Part shown: piece after piece, positions 51,550-60,401 of the stretch
How positions within the stretch are numbered: position 1 is the first letter of the stretch
Layout: every line of letters starts with the position of its first letter
Assembly: GCF_029428675.1 (NCBI RefSeq)
Contig: NZ_JAJNEL010000001.1
Coordinates: forward strand, 2,852,001 to 2,916,000
Source: Streptomyces sp. JH14
GTDB lineage: Bacteria > Actinomycetota > Actinomycetes > Streptomycetales > Streptomycetaceae
Length of the DNA: 64,000 nucleotides
Direction: 5' to 3'
Notes under the pieces: generated by a model
Database searches by the model: none
What the model saw: the letters and a program-made list of their open reading frames with translations, nothing else
What the model was told of the DNA's origin: nothing
Translations under genes and position numbers: made by a program

Positions 51550-53997
51550 TCAGCTGATTCGGGTCAGCTTCTCTCCGAAGGTCGGCCCCGTCAGATCGCT
51601 CTGCAGTGCCACCGCCACCTTCACCTGGCTGGAGCCCTCACCCACGGTGAGCGTACCGACGTGGGTTCCGGCCGCTGCCTCGTGCGGGAGCGTCTTCCCG
51701 TCGTCGGACAGTTCCAGCTTGACCGTCAGACCGGGCCAGCCGACCGCTGCCACGTCCTCGGTCGCGACGACCGGGGTGGTACCGCCGAACCCGTTGTCGA
51801 CCATGCCGACGACATCGCCCTTCCTGACCACCTTCCCGCTCTTCAGCAGGTTCTCGGTCGCGAGCATCACGTCCTTGCTGACCGCGTTGACCGTGTCGAT
51901 GATGGCCGGCTTGTGCTGACCCAGCACCGCACCGACGATCAGCTGGTCGGTGTCGCCGACCATCTTGTGCGCGGCGAAGAGCAGGTTGCCGCCCGCCTTG
52001 GTCGTGGAGCCGGTCTTGATGCCGAGGGCGCCGTTGTACGGCACGAGGGTGTTGTAGTTCCGCCAGTTCTTGCCCGAGGGGTCGGTCCACGACGGCAGCT
52101 TGGTGATCGCCATCAGCGCCGGGATCTCCACCAGCTTCTGACCGAGCTTCACCTGGTCCTCGGCCGAGCTCACCGTGGTCGCCTGGAGTCCGGACGGATC
52201 CGTGTACGTGGTGTTCTTCATGCCGAGGGACGTGGCGGTGTCGTTCATCTTCTTGACGAACGCTTCCTCGGAGCCGGCGTCCCAGCGCGCCAGCAGCCGC
52301 GCGATGTTATTCGCGGACGGAATCATTATGGCCGAGAGGGCCTCCTGCTCTGTGAGCTTGTCCCCGGCCTTCACGGTGTTGAGCGTCGACTCGCCGCCCG
52401 TGGTGTCCAGCTTGCCGTCCGACTCCCCCTTGGCGTCGACCGTGATGGACGGACCGGCTTCGCCCTTCTTGAGCGGGTGGTCCTTGAGCACGACGTACGC
52501 GGTCATCGCCTTGGCCACACTGCCGATCGGCACGGCCTTCTGCTCGCCGAACGAATCCACGGTGCCGAGGCCGGTCGCCGCCATGTAGCCCTGGCCCTCG
52601 TTCGGCCACGGCAGTGACGGCTTGCTGCCCTCGAAGGTGTACGTCGGCTTCGCCGTCAGCCGGAGCTCGGGCGTCGGCAGCGGGCGCACCGCCTGCACGA
52701 TCGCAAAGACGATCAGCAGGAGCACGACCAGCGGGGTCCAGATCTTGACCCTGCGGAAGGCCGTGCGGACGGGCGTCTGCGGCGGCGGAGGCGTGTTCGT
52801 CAGCTCGGCCAGCAGGTCGAGCGGCGGCCGGGGCGGCATCGGCTGCTGCCGGGTCCGCTCGGCGCCGCTGAGCGAAGGGGCCTCGGCCTGCGCGGGTGCG
52901 GCCGCGGGTGTCTCGGGCTTGGGGAACGCGGGTGCGGGCCGTGCTTCCTCGCGGCGCAGCGGCACGAACCGGCTGGTGCGCTCGGCGGCGCTCTCGGGCG
53001 CGGACTCCGGCTTCTGCCCGGGCTTCTGTGCAGGCTTCGAAGCGGGCGGAGTGATCTTCTTCAGCGCGGTCGTCGGCTGGTCGATCCGGTTGGGCCGGAC
53101 GGTCTTGAAGACGGCCGTGGGCTGGTCGATTCCGCGCTTGTCCTCGTCGGGCCCGGAGGACTCGGTGTTCTTGGCGGCACGGGGGGTCCCGCCAGGGGTC
53201 CCGGCGTCCTCGGCCCGGTCGGCCGCCTCGCCCGCGTCGGCGTCCACGCCCTCGGCGCCGTCGGATGCCGCAGGCTTCTCCGCGTCCGCGTCCTCGGCGT
53301 CGTCGGATGCCGCAGGCTTCTCGGCTGCCGCGCCTCCGTCACCGTCCGCGTCGTCACCGTCCGCGGCGTCGGAGCCGGCACCGGCGTCGCGCGACGCATC
53401 CGGCTCGTCCCGCTCTTCCACGTCGGCGTCGGCGTCGGCGGGCGTCGTTCCGTCCTCGGCGGCCGTCGTCCCCTTGTCGCTCGCCTCGTCGACGGACCCG
53501 GGCGTGTCGCCCCCCGTGACGTCGTCGCTCCCGGTGACCGACTCGGGCTCCTCGTCCTTCTCGGCCTTCTCCGCGGCGGCGCCCTTCCCCACCCACGCGG
53601 CGACGGCCGCACGCAGCCGCGCGTCCGTCTCCTCGGATGCGGAGCCGGTTCCCGCCTGCTCGGCCGTCTCCGCGTCCTGGGCGGCCTCAGCGGCCTCCTC
53701 CGGCTCGTCGGCCGCCTCGGCGCCCTCAGCGGCCCTGTCCGCGCCCTCGGGCCCCCGGGAGCCCTCCGAGCCGCCGTGGCCCTCGCGGGACTCCGGCCTC
53801 TCGTCCTCGCCGGCCTCCGCAGGCTTCGTACGGAACACCGCCGTCGCCGTGTCGAGCCCACCGCTGGTTCCGCTTCCGGCTCCGCTTTCCGCCGCGGCAG
53901 CCGGTTCACGGAAGACGCTCAGCCGCGGATCGCGCTCGCTCCGAGCCACGCCCGACGACTTCTGCTGCTCCGACTTGTCGGGGGACTCGCCCGCCAC
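51550..53997 (-). CDS. D-alanyl-D-alanine carboxypeptidase with long acidic cytoplasmic region
   Basis: Peptidoglycan-trimming low-molecular-mass PBP of 815 residues. All three active-site motifs are present: Ser-Val-Ala-Lys near residue 492 (IGSVAKAM), Ser-Ala-Asn near 560 (IPSANNIARLL) and Lys-Thr-Gly near 658 (GIKTGST). A single membrane helix (WTPLVVLLLIVFAIVQAV) lies near residue 430. The 420 residues before it are disordered, Ala/Glu/Asp-rich, with repeated IDQPTAVFKT-like segments, and stay in the cytoplasm. The GTG at 53997 has GGAGGAGG just upstream, which decides it over the earlier ATG. The catalytic domain is outside. Confidence 0.9.
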   Translation of the reverse strand: MAGESPDKSEQQKSSGVARSERDPRLSVFREPAAAAESGAGSGTSGGLDTATAVFRTKPAEAGEDERPESREGHGGSEGSRGPEGADRAAEGAEAADEPEEAAEAAQDAETAEQAGTGSASEETDARLRAAVAAWVGKGAAAEKAEKDEEPESVTGSDDVTGGDTPGSVDEASDKGTTAAEDGTTPADADADVEERDEPDASRDAGAGSDAADGDDADGDGGAAAEKPAASDDAEDADAEKPAASDGAEGVDADAGEAADRAEDAGTPGGTPRAAKNTESSGPDEDKRGIDQPTAVFKTVRPNRIDQPTTALKKITPPASKPAQKPGQKPESAPESAAERTSRFVPLRREEARPAPAFPKPETPAAAPAQAEAPSLSGAERTRQQPMPPRPPLDLLAELTNTPPPPQTPVRTAFRRVKIWTPLVVLLLIVFAIVQAVRPLPTPELRLTAKPTYTFEGSKPSLPWPNEGQGYMAATGLGTVDSFGEQKAVPIGSVAKAMTAYVVLKDHPLKKGEAGPSITVDAKGESDGKLDTTGGESTLNTVKAGDKLTEQEALSAIMIPSANNIARLLARWDAGSEEAFVKKMNDTATSLGMKNTTYTDPSGLQATTVSSAEDQVKLGQKLVEIPALMAITKLPSWTDPSGKNWRNYNTLVPYNGALGIKTGSTTKAGGNLLFAAHKMVGDTDQLIVGAVLGQHKPAIIDTVNAVSKDVMLATENLLKSGKVVRKGDVVGMVDNGFGGTTPVVATEDVAAVGWPGLTVKLELSDDGKTLPHEAAAGTHVGTLTVGEGSSQVKVAVALQSDLTGPTFGEKLTRIS

Positions 53998-54190
53998 CGA
54001 TGCCTCCTCCATGCGCCGCGGGGAAGCCCCGCGCTGTCCGAACCATCTACCAGTGTCCTGTGTGAACCCTTGGCCGCGCTGCAAGACGAGAACGACATAC
54101 CTACTGGTTCCCGTACGAAGCACCCAGGCGCTCTCGACAGACCAATGTGAGAGGGGTCACCCTGTCATTCATCCACGCGGGGAGGCATGG

Positions 54191-54913
54191 ATGGGCAGGA
54201 GCCGCAGAACAATTCCGGAGGAGCTTCTGCTGCTCGCTCTGGACCCGACCACGGGTACCACAGCGCAGCCGCAGTCGCTCGACCTCGGCCTCGCCGGAGC
54301 TCAGCTAGTGGAGCTGGCTCTGGCAGGACGGATAGCCCCTGACGGGGATCGTATCGCCGTGGTGATGCCACGGCCGACAGGAGATCCGACTCTGGACTCC
54401 GCACTGGAACTGCTGCGCCGACGCGGCAGCCCGGTTCGGGCCGTCCACTGGATCGGCGGGCCCCGGCTGGGGCTGCGCCAGACCTATCTCTCGCATCTGG
54501 AGCGATGCGGCATGGTGCATGCCGTGGCGGGACAGATGTGCGGGGTACTGCCGACGACTCGCTACCAGGCGACGGACACGGCGATCAGCCGGGACATCAG
54601 GTCCCGGCTGGACAGCGCGATCCGCACCGGCGTACCGCCGGACCCGCGGACCGCGGCGCTCGCCGCACTGGCCCACGCGGTCGGACTCGGCAAGCACCTC
54701 TACCCCGGGAACGAGGGGCGCTCGTCGCGCTCCCGGCTCCGGGACCTGATCAGACACGACCCCATGGGCGGCCTCGTGGCGCACGCCGTGATGGATGTCC
54801 AGAACGGCGCGGTCGCACAACCGCGCCGCAACCAGGCGGCGGGAGGACCGTTGCAAACGCAAGTGCCGTCGCAGTCACGTCGCGACAGCATGGTGCACAC
54901 CGCGGCCCACTAG
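54191..54913 (+). CDS. GPP34 family phosphoprotein (GOLPH3/VPS74-like)
   Basis: Protein of 240 residues of the GOLPH3 family: IPEELLLLALDPTTGTTAQP, LGLAGAQLVELALAGRIAPD, and later GLGKHLYPGNEG. The eukaryotic members bind phosphoinositides and glycosyltransferases at the Golgi; in actinomycetes the family is abundant and its role is unknown. GGAGG lies five bases before the ATG at 54191. It is divergent from the carboxypeptidase gene. The C-terminal 45 residues are a Gln/Arg-rich tail not seen in typical members. Confidence 0.8.
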   Translation: MGRSRRTIPEELLLLALDPTTGTTAQPQSLDLGLAGAQLVELALAGRIAPDGDRIAVVMPRPTGDPTLDSALELLRRRGSPVRAVHWIGGPRLGLRQTYLSHLERCGMVHAVAGQMCGVLPTTRYQATDTAISRDIRSRLDSAIRTGVPPDPRTAALAALAHAVGLGKHLYPGNEGRSSRSRLRDLIRHDPMGGLVAHAVMDVQNGAVAQPRRNQAAGGPLQTQVPSQSRRDSMVHTAAH

Positions 54914-55034
54914 GGCGGCAGACCGCACCACCGGCACCACCCGCGCCACAGGCCGCACCGCACCACAGGCCGGCATCGGACAACCGAATACCGCCGCACC
55001 GACGTCCCCAAGACCCGGTTCGGGAGCCGCACCA

Positions 55035-55070
55035 CGCGCGGGGCAGCCGGTTGACCGGCTGCCCCGCGCG
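55035..55070. terminator. Terminator after GPP34 gene
   Basis: Perfect 16-base inverted repeat with TTGA loop, about 120 bases after the stop. No T run follows. Confidence 0.7.
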
Positions 55071-55166
55071 CCTGCGTGTGGCCATTTCCCAGCGCGACCA
55101 GGGCAACGGGTGGCAATCTGCTGAGCAGTAGATACGCACAGCTACATAGCCGGAGGTGCCGTTTCC

Positions 55167-56036
55167 GTGCCGACCAACGTCAATCCCACCGTCAGGCGAC
55201 GCCGGTTGGGTCAGGAATTGCGCCGCCTGCGCGAACTCAAGGGCATGACGGCCGAGGAGGTGGCGGAGCGGCTGCTGGTCTCGCAGTCGAAGATCAGCCG
55301 CCTGGAGAACGGCCGACGGTCCATCAGCCAGCGCGACGTCCGCGACCTCTGCGGCGTGTACGAGGTCGAGGACCACCGCATCGTCGACTCGCTCATGCAG
55401 ATGGCCAAGGACTCCCGCCAGCAGGGCTGGTGGCACGCCTTCGGCGACATCCCGTACAGCGTCTACATCGGCCTGGAGACCGACGCCGAATCGCTGCGGG
55501 TGTACGAACCCCAGGTCGTCCCCGGCCTGCTGCAGACCCGGAGTTATGCCGAGGCGCTGATCAACGGCGCGCTGCCGGAGGCGCCGCCGTCCGACATCGA
55601 CAAGCGCGTCAGTGTCCGCGCGCGCCGCCAGGACCGCATCACCGACCAGGAACACCCGCTGCGGCTCTGGGCGGTCATCGACGAGTCCGCGCTGCGCCGG
55701 CTGGTCGGTGGCAAGCAGGTGATGATCGAGCAGCTGGAACAGCTCGTCGAACTGTCGCACCTGCCGCACGTGACCGTGCAGGTACTGCCTTTCGAGATGG
55801 GCGCCCACCCGGGCATCAACGGCCAGTACGCCATTTTGGAATTCCCGGACACCGCGGACTCCAGCGTGGTCTATATCGAGGGCGTCACCAGCGACCTCTA
55901 TCTGGAGAAAGCGAATGACGTGCAGCGATACAGCGTCATGTACGAGCACTTGCGGGCCCAGGCGCTGAATGTGGAACAGACCCGGCACTTCATCGCAGAC
56001 ATCGCAAAGCAGTACGCCCAGCTGAACACCGGCTGA
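55167..56036 (+). CDS. XRE-type regulator with DUF5753 domain
   Basis: Regulator of 289 residues. N-terminal HTH residues about 15-70 (LGQELRRLRELKGMTAEEVA, ERLLVSQSKISRLENGRRSI), then the DUF5753 domain with YEPQVVPGLLQTRSYAEALI, LWAVIDESALRRLVGG, VTVQVLPFEMGAHPGINGQY. This is the family of WhiJ-like regulators. The GTG has GGAGGTG eight bases upstream. A DUF397 protein follows 269 bases later, the usual partner. Confidence 0.88.
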   Translation: MPTNVNPTVRRRRLGQELRRLRELKGMTAEEVAERLLVSQSKISRLENGRRSISQRDVRDLCGVYEVEDHRIVDSLMQMAKDSRQQGWWHAFGDIPYSVYIGLETDAESLRVYEPQVVPGLLQTRSYAEALINGALPEAPPSDIDKRVSVRARRQDRITDQEHPLRLWAVIDESALRRLVGGKQVMIEQLEQLVELSHLPHVTVQVLPFEMGAHPGINGQYAILEFPDTADSSVVYIEGVTSDLYLEKANDVQRYSVMYEHLRAQALNVEQTRHFIADIAKQYAQLNTG

Positions 56037-56305
56037 ACACCGGCCATACGCCGGCAGAACACCGGGCGGACCGCGCTGGAATCGGACACATTCCGCAAAG
56101 TCCGTTATGCGCGAAAAGGAGCGATGTTACTGGTGAGGCGACGGCACGGTACACCGTCGCCACCTCAAAGCGGAAGAGCCGAATGAAATATGCCATCCGG
56201 TCGAGTGAACGGCCCCTTCACGCAACGATGTTGGCGAGTAGCGTCGATCACGCCAGCGGTCATGCGGTTGGTAACTCTCACACAACTCTCTGAACCGGAG
56301 TGAAC

Positions 56306-56512
56306 ATGGCTATTCGTCAGGGTGCTACGGACAATTGGACGAAGTCGTCGTATTCCGGGGGGAACGGCGCTTGCGTCGAGGTCAGGTCCCCTCTCGTGCA
56401 GGCGATCGCGGTGCGCGACTCGAAGGCCCCCGAAGGCCCCTCGATCACGTTCGTGCCCAGCGCGTGGAACGCCTTTGTCTCCGACATCGCACAGGGCTCC
56501 GTCTCCGCCTGA
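56306..56512 (+). CDS. DUF397 domain protein
   Basis: Small protein of 68 residues: WTKSSYSGGNGACVEV, then AVRDSKAPEGPSITFVPSAW, the DUF397 signature. Such proteins are the partners of WhiJ/DUF5753-type regulators; in S. coelicolor some pairs affect development and antibiotic production and have been discussed as toxin-antitoxin-like. GGAG lies five bases before the ATG. The partner here is the gene just upstream. Confidence 0.9.
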   Translation: MAIRQGATDNWTKSSYSGGNGACVEVRSPLVQAIAVRDSKAPEGPSITFVPSAWNAFVSDIAQGSVSA

Positions 56513-56617
56513 CGATGCCCTTCCACAGAACGCGGTGCGGCACCGCCGGCGGTGCCGCCGGAAGCCCTCTCGACTGGTTCGCCGTCCTGGCCGAGGGGGC
56601 TCCACCGTCCGGTCCGG

Positions 56618-57457
56618 TCAACGCAGCTGATCCACATACCGGTCCGTGCCGGGTACGGTCGGAATGAACGGCGCCACCAGTTCCACCCGCCCCAGGCCGG
56701 ACTCCGCGACCGCTGCGTCGAGCCCGGTGAAGTGCTCCGCCCAGCAGTCCCGCGGGTCCTCCTGGAGGAACCAGAGCAAGGTCAGCCGGGTGTCGACGCC
56801 CTCGACCTGCTTCACATAGGTCATCCGGTCACCAGGCAGCGGCGTGGGGCGGAACACGGTCACCAACGCCGCGGGCGATCCGGCGAGTCTCCGCGGCAGA
56901 TGCCGTGAGCGCAGCCACTCCAGCAACTCGGCCCGCCGGACGGCGCCTTCGGCGTCGATCACCTGGAGCACCAGTCCGCGGTACGGGTGGTCGAGGGCGT
57001 GTTGGTCCCGGGGGCCGGCGGCACCGCCCCGGTAGACCGTCGCCTCGTGGTCCTGGAACGCGGTGTACACATGGGTACGGTCCTGATAGACCCGGCCGTC
57101 CCGGTTCAGCCGCTTGTTGATCCCGACCGTCCACTTCATGTGGTCGTCGTAGCGCCCGTCCGTCACCCAGTACGTGGACAGGTAGCACCCGGCTCCGACC
57201 GGCTGCGCGACCGCGGACTTCTCCGGATAGCGCAGCCCCTGGAGCTCCCGGGTGGCCACCCAGCGCCGCCCCGCGAACATCCAGGGCATCGCCATCGCAC
57301 CGGCATAGTAGTGATCGTCCTCGTACCAGCGGTTGTACGCGTACTCATGGCCCGGGTGCGGTTCCACCATGGTGATCAGCGCGTGGCCGGGGTGGACCCC
57401 GTAGGGCCCCAGCGCGGCCAGTTCGGCGTACGTGCCGCTGCGCGTCTCGTCGCTCAT
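56618..57457 (-). CDS. Hypothetical protein, divergent from SDR
   Basis: Protein of 279 residues, no family recognised with certainty. Features: HALITMVEPHPGHEYAYNRW and YEDDHYYAGAMAMPWMFAGR, reminiscent of the small EthD-like ferredoxin-fold domains that meet aromatic or steroid substrates, seen twice (also VLQVIDAEGAVRRAELLEWL and following). No membrane segment. It shares an operator-like palindrome with the SDR gene on the other side, so the two probably work on one compound. Confidence 0.55.
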   Translation of the reverse strand: MSDETRSGTYAELAALGPYGVHPGHALITMVEPHPGHEYAYNRWYEDDHYYAGAMAMPWMFAGRRWVATRELQGLRYPEKSAVAQPVGAGCYLSTYWVTDGRYDDHMKWTVGINKRLNRDGRVYQDRTHVYTAFQDHEATVYRGGAAGPRDQHALDHPYRGLVLQVIDAEGAVRRAELLEWLRSRHLPRRLAGSPAALVTVFRPTPLPGDRMTYVKQVEGVDTRLTLLWFLQEDPRDCWAEHFTGLDAAVAESGLGRVELVAPFIPTVPGTDRYVDQLR

Positions 57458-57493
57458 GCCGTTCCCCTTCCGTACTCCGCCACAACGCCCTAC

Positions 57494-57510
57494 TCTGACG
57501 CACCGTCAGA
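57494..57510. promoter_or_regulatory. Operator candidate TCTGACG-N3-CGTCAGA
   Basis: Perfect inverted repeat of seven bases with a three-base centre, between divergent genes (37 bases before one start, 28 before the other). This is the usual form of a TetR-family operator; no TetR gene is adjacent. Confidence 0.6.
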
Positions 57511-57537
57511 AAATCTGCCAGGGGCCGGGAGGCACCG

Positions 57538-58320
57538 ATGTTGCTCGCGGGGAAGACCGTCGTGGTGTCCGGGGTTGGGGCCGGGCTGGGGCACCGGATC
57601 GCCGAGACGGTGGTACGGGACGGCGGCAGCGCCGTCCTCGGGGCGCGTACCGCGGACCGCCTCGCCAAGTCGGCCGCCGACATCGACCCCGAGGGCCTGC
57701 GCACCGCCCACCTGGCCACCGACATCACCGACGAGGCGCAGTGCGAGGCGCTCGCCGCACTGGCACTGGAGCGGTTCGGGCGGATCGACGCGGTGGTCCA
57801 CGTCGCCGCCTGGGACAGCTACTTCGGCGGCGTCGAGGACGCCGACCTCGCCACCTGGCAGTCGGTGCTGGACGTCAATCTGCTCGGCACGCTGCGGATG
57901 ACACGCGCCTGCCTGCCCGGCCTCAAGGAGCGGGGAGGCTCCGTGGTCGTCATCGGCACGCAGTCGTCGGTGGCCGCACCGTCCCAGGTGCGACAGGCGG
58001 CGTACGCGGCGTCGAAGGGCGCACTCACTTCGGCGATGTACTCCATGGCACGGGAGTTCGGCCCGCACCGGATCCGGGTGAACACGGTGCTGCCGGGCTG
58101 GATGTGGGGGCCACCGGTCCAGGCGTACGTGCGGTTCACCGCGCACTCCGAAGGCATACCGGAGGCCGAGGTGCTCGGCAGGCTCACCGAGCGGATGGCG
58201 CTGCCCGAGCTGGCCACGGACGGCGACGTTGCGGAGGCTGCGGCGTTCCTGGCCTCCGACCGGGCCCGGGCGATCACCGGTCAGTCGCTGCTGGTCAACG
58301 CCGGCGAGCTGATGCGCTGA
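57538..58320 (+). CDS. SDR family oxidoreductase
   Basis: Short-chain dehydrogenase/reductase of 260 residues. The cofactor loop is SGVGAGLGHRIAE, then the NNAG-equivalent HVAAW, and the catalytic set is Ser in TQSSVAAPS and YAASK. The C-terminal end (ITGQSLLVNAGELM) is the classical form. It would oxidise or reduce an alcohol or ketone with NAD(P). The ATG at 57538 has GGGAGG upstream. The shared operator with the gene at 56618 suggests a common small-molecule pathway. Confidence 0.88.
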   Translation: MLLAGKTVVVSGVGAGLGHRIAETVVRDGGSAVLGARTADRLAKSAADIDPEGLRTAHLATDITDEAQCEALAALALERFGRIDAVVHVAAWDSYFGGVEDADLATWQSVLDVNLLGTLRMTRACLPGLKERGGSVVVIGTQSSVAAPSQVRQAAYAASKGALTSAMYSMAREFGPHRIRVNTVLPGWMWGPPVQAYVRFTAHSEGIPEAEVLGRLTERMALPELATDGDVAEAAAFLASDRARAITGQSLLVNAGELMR

Positions 58321-58704
58321 CCGGGCCGACGCGGCTGACGGCCTGTTGCACTGATCCACTGCCGCCGGGGGCGGCTCTCCTCCTTCTCGGCCGCACGGGA
58401 CCCGCATCCCGTGCGGTCTTTCTGTGCTCTGCGGTGCTCTTGACGTTCTGCACAGCCTGACGAAGTGCCCGCTCATGGTGTGGCTGCCGTCACGTTCACT
58501 ACAACGCCCCCGTGGGTCAAGAACGAGTAAAATCGTTCGGCTTGCTGATTCGCGTTCACATCCCTGATCGCCAAAAACCTTGACCGGGGTACCGAACAGG
58601 CGGTTCAATCCCCGATGTCCCCGCTCCCGCACGGGGGCCCCGCTGGGCGGCCGTACTGACGAAGTGCGTACCCCGTTCATAAGGCGGACCCCAGGAGGGG
58701 GCAC
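58321..58704. other. Intergenic region before the symporter
   Basis: 384 bases with the terminator of the SDR gene at 58391 and then the promoter region of the symporter. No gene is seen. Confidence 0.6.
58391..58423 (+). terminator. Terminator of SDR gene
   Basis: Perfect ten-base inverted repeat with six-base loop, followed by TCTTTCT. Confidence 0.75.
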
Positions 58705-60276
58705 ATGAACAGTCTCGACTGGGTCGTGCTCATCGGCTACTTCGGCGTGATGATCGCGATCGGACTCTGGTCCCACAAGCGTGTGGACAACGTCAGCGAC
58801 TTCTTCACGGCCGGCGGCAAGATGCCGTGGTGGCTGTCCGGCATCTCGCACCACATGTCCGGCTACAGCGCGGTGATGTTCACCGGGTACGCCGGCATCG
58901 CGTACCAGTTCGGCGTCACGTCGTTCGTGACCTGGTCGCTGCCGATCGCCATCGGCATCGGCATCGGCGCCCAGCTCTTCGCACCGCGGCTCAACCGGCT
59001 GCGCTCGCGACTGCACGTCGCCTCGCCGCTCGAGTACCTCAAGAACCGCTACAACATCCCGACCCAGCAGGCGCTCGCCTGGTCGGGCCTGCTGCTGAAG
59101 ATCGTGGACGTCGGCGCCAAGTGGGCGGCCATCGCCACCCTGCTCTCCGTCTTCACCGGCATCTCGATCGCCCAGGGCATCTTCATTACCGGCTGCATCA
59201 CCGCCGTCTACTGCACGGTCGGCGGCCTGTGGGCGGATGCGCTGACCGAGCTCGGGCAGTTCATCATCCAGCTCTTCGCCGGTATCGCGATGCTCGTCAC
59301 CGCCATGGCCAAGCTGGACGGCATCAGCACCCTGTGGACGGTCTGGGACAAGCTGCCCGAGGGCCACACGGACCCGACGGCGGACCCGTACACGGTGACC
59401 TTCCTGCTGGCGTACCTCTTCATCAAGACCTTCGAGTACAACGGCGGCATGTGGAACCAGGCCCAGCGCTACATGGCCACGGACTCCGCCGCCTCGGCCA
59501 AGCGCTCGGCCCGGCTCTCCGCCATCCTGTGGCTGGTCTGGCCGACGGTCCTGTTCTTCCCGATGTGGTGCGCCCCGCTGCTGGTCCACGCGCAGAAGCC
59601 GGACGCCTCCGACAGCTACGCCCTGATGACCGAGCAGCTGCTGCCGCACGGCCTGCTGGGTCTGGTCGTCGTCGGGTTCTTCTCGCACACGATGGCCATG
59701 TGCTCCTCGGACGCCAACGCCATCGCGGCCGTCTTCACCCGCGACATCGCACCGGTCCTCTCGAAGGCGGCCCGCACCTGGAGCAACCGCACCGGTCTGC
59801 TGGCGGCCCGCGTGTCCACCCTCGGCTTCCTCGGTCTGTCGATGGCGCTCGCCACCCAGATCAACTCGCCGACGTTCAAGGACATCATCTCCGTCGTCAT
59901 CAAGTGGGTGGCCGGTCTGATGGGCCCGATCGCGATCCCGTTCATGCTGGGCCTGCTGCGCAGGTTCCGTAAGTCGGGTCCGACGGCGGCGCTCGTCAGC
60001 TGGGCCGCGGGTCTGCTGGCGTTCTACTTCACCAACTACAACTTCGACGGTTCGGTGAAGACGAGTGTCGCGCTCCAGTACCAGGTGGCACTGCCGCTGG
60101 CGATCTCGCTGGTGCTCTACATCGCGATCGGCTTCATCAAGCCGGAGGACACCCCTGAGCGCGATGCGCTGATCGAGCTGATCAACTCGGACGGCGACGG
60201 TTCGTCGACGGGCGCGACGATTCCGGCGCAGGCCGGTACGAGCGACGCCGCCGTCGTGAAGGGCGTGAAGGACTGA
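58705..60276 (+). CDS. Sodium:solute symporter (SSS family)
   Basis: Symporter of 523 residues with 13-14 transmembrane helices. Family features: LIGYFGVMIAIGLW in helix 1, FFTAGGKMPWWLSGISHHMS (the loop and helix 2 start), and FSHTMAMCSSDANAIAAVFT (helix 8 with the sodium-site Ser/Asp). The members use sodium to import sugars, vitamins, amino acids or organic acids; which one is not clear. A GGAGGGGG ribosome site precedes the ATG. A strong terminator follows directly. Confidence 0.85.
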   Translation: MNSLDWVVLIGYFGVMIAIGLWSHKRVDNVSDFFTAGGKMPWWLSGISHHMSGYSAVMFTGYAGIAYQFGVTSFVTWSLPIAIGIGIGAQLFAPRLNRLRSRLHVASPLEYLKNRYNIPTQQALAWSGLLLKIVDVGAKWAAIATLLSVFTGISIAQGIFITGCITAVYCTVGGLWADALTELGQFIIQLFAGIAMLVTAMAKLDGISTLWTVWDKLPEGHTDPTADPYTVTFLLAYLFIKTFEYNGGMWNQAQRYMATDSAASAKRSARLSAILWLVWPTVLFFPMWCAPLLVHAQKPDASDSYALMTEQLLPHGLLGLVVVGFFSHTMAMCSSDANAIAAVFTRDIAPVLSKAARTWSNRTGLLAARVSTLGFLGLSMALATQINSPTFKDIISVVIKWVAGLMGPIAIPFMLGLLRRFRKSGPTAALVSWAAGLLAFYFTNYNFDGSVKTSVALQYQVALPLAISLVLYIAIGFIKPEDTPERDALIELINSDGDGSSTGATIPAQAGTSDAAVVKGVKD

Positions 60277-60293
60277 TCGGCTCGCACAGAGCC

Positions 60294-60337
60294 GAGGGGC
60301 GGGGTACGGACACGGCGGTGTCCGTACCCCGCCCCTC
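60294..60337. terminator. Terminator after the symporter
   Basis: Perfect 20-base inverted repeat with GGCG loop, between convergent genes. Confidence 0.85.
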
Positions 60338-60401
60338 GCGCGTGCACCCGATGAGCCGTCATGCGCTGCGGGGATCAGCGGTGCAGGAGCCGACGGAACG
60401 C

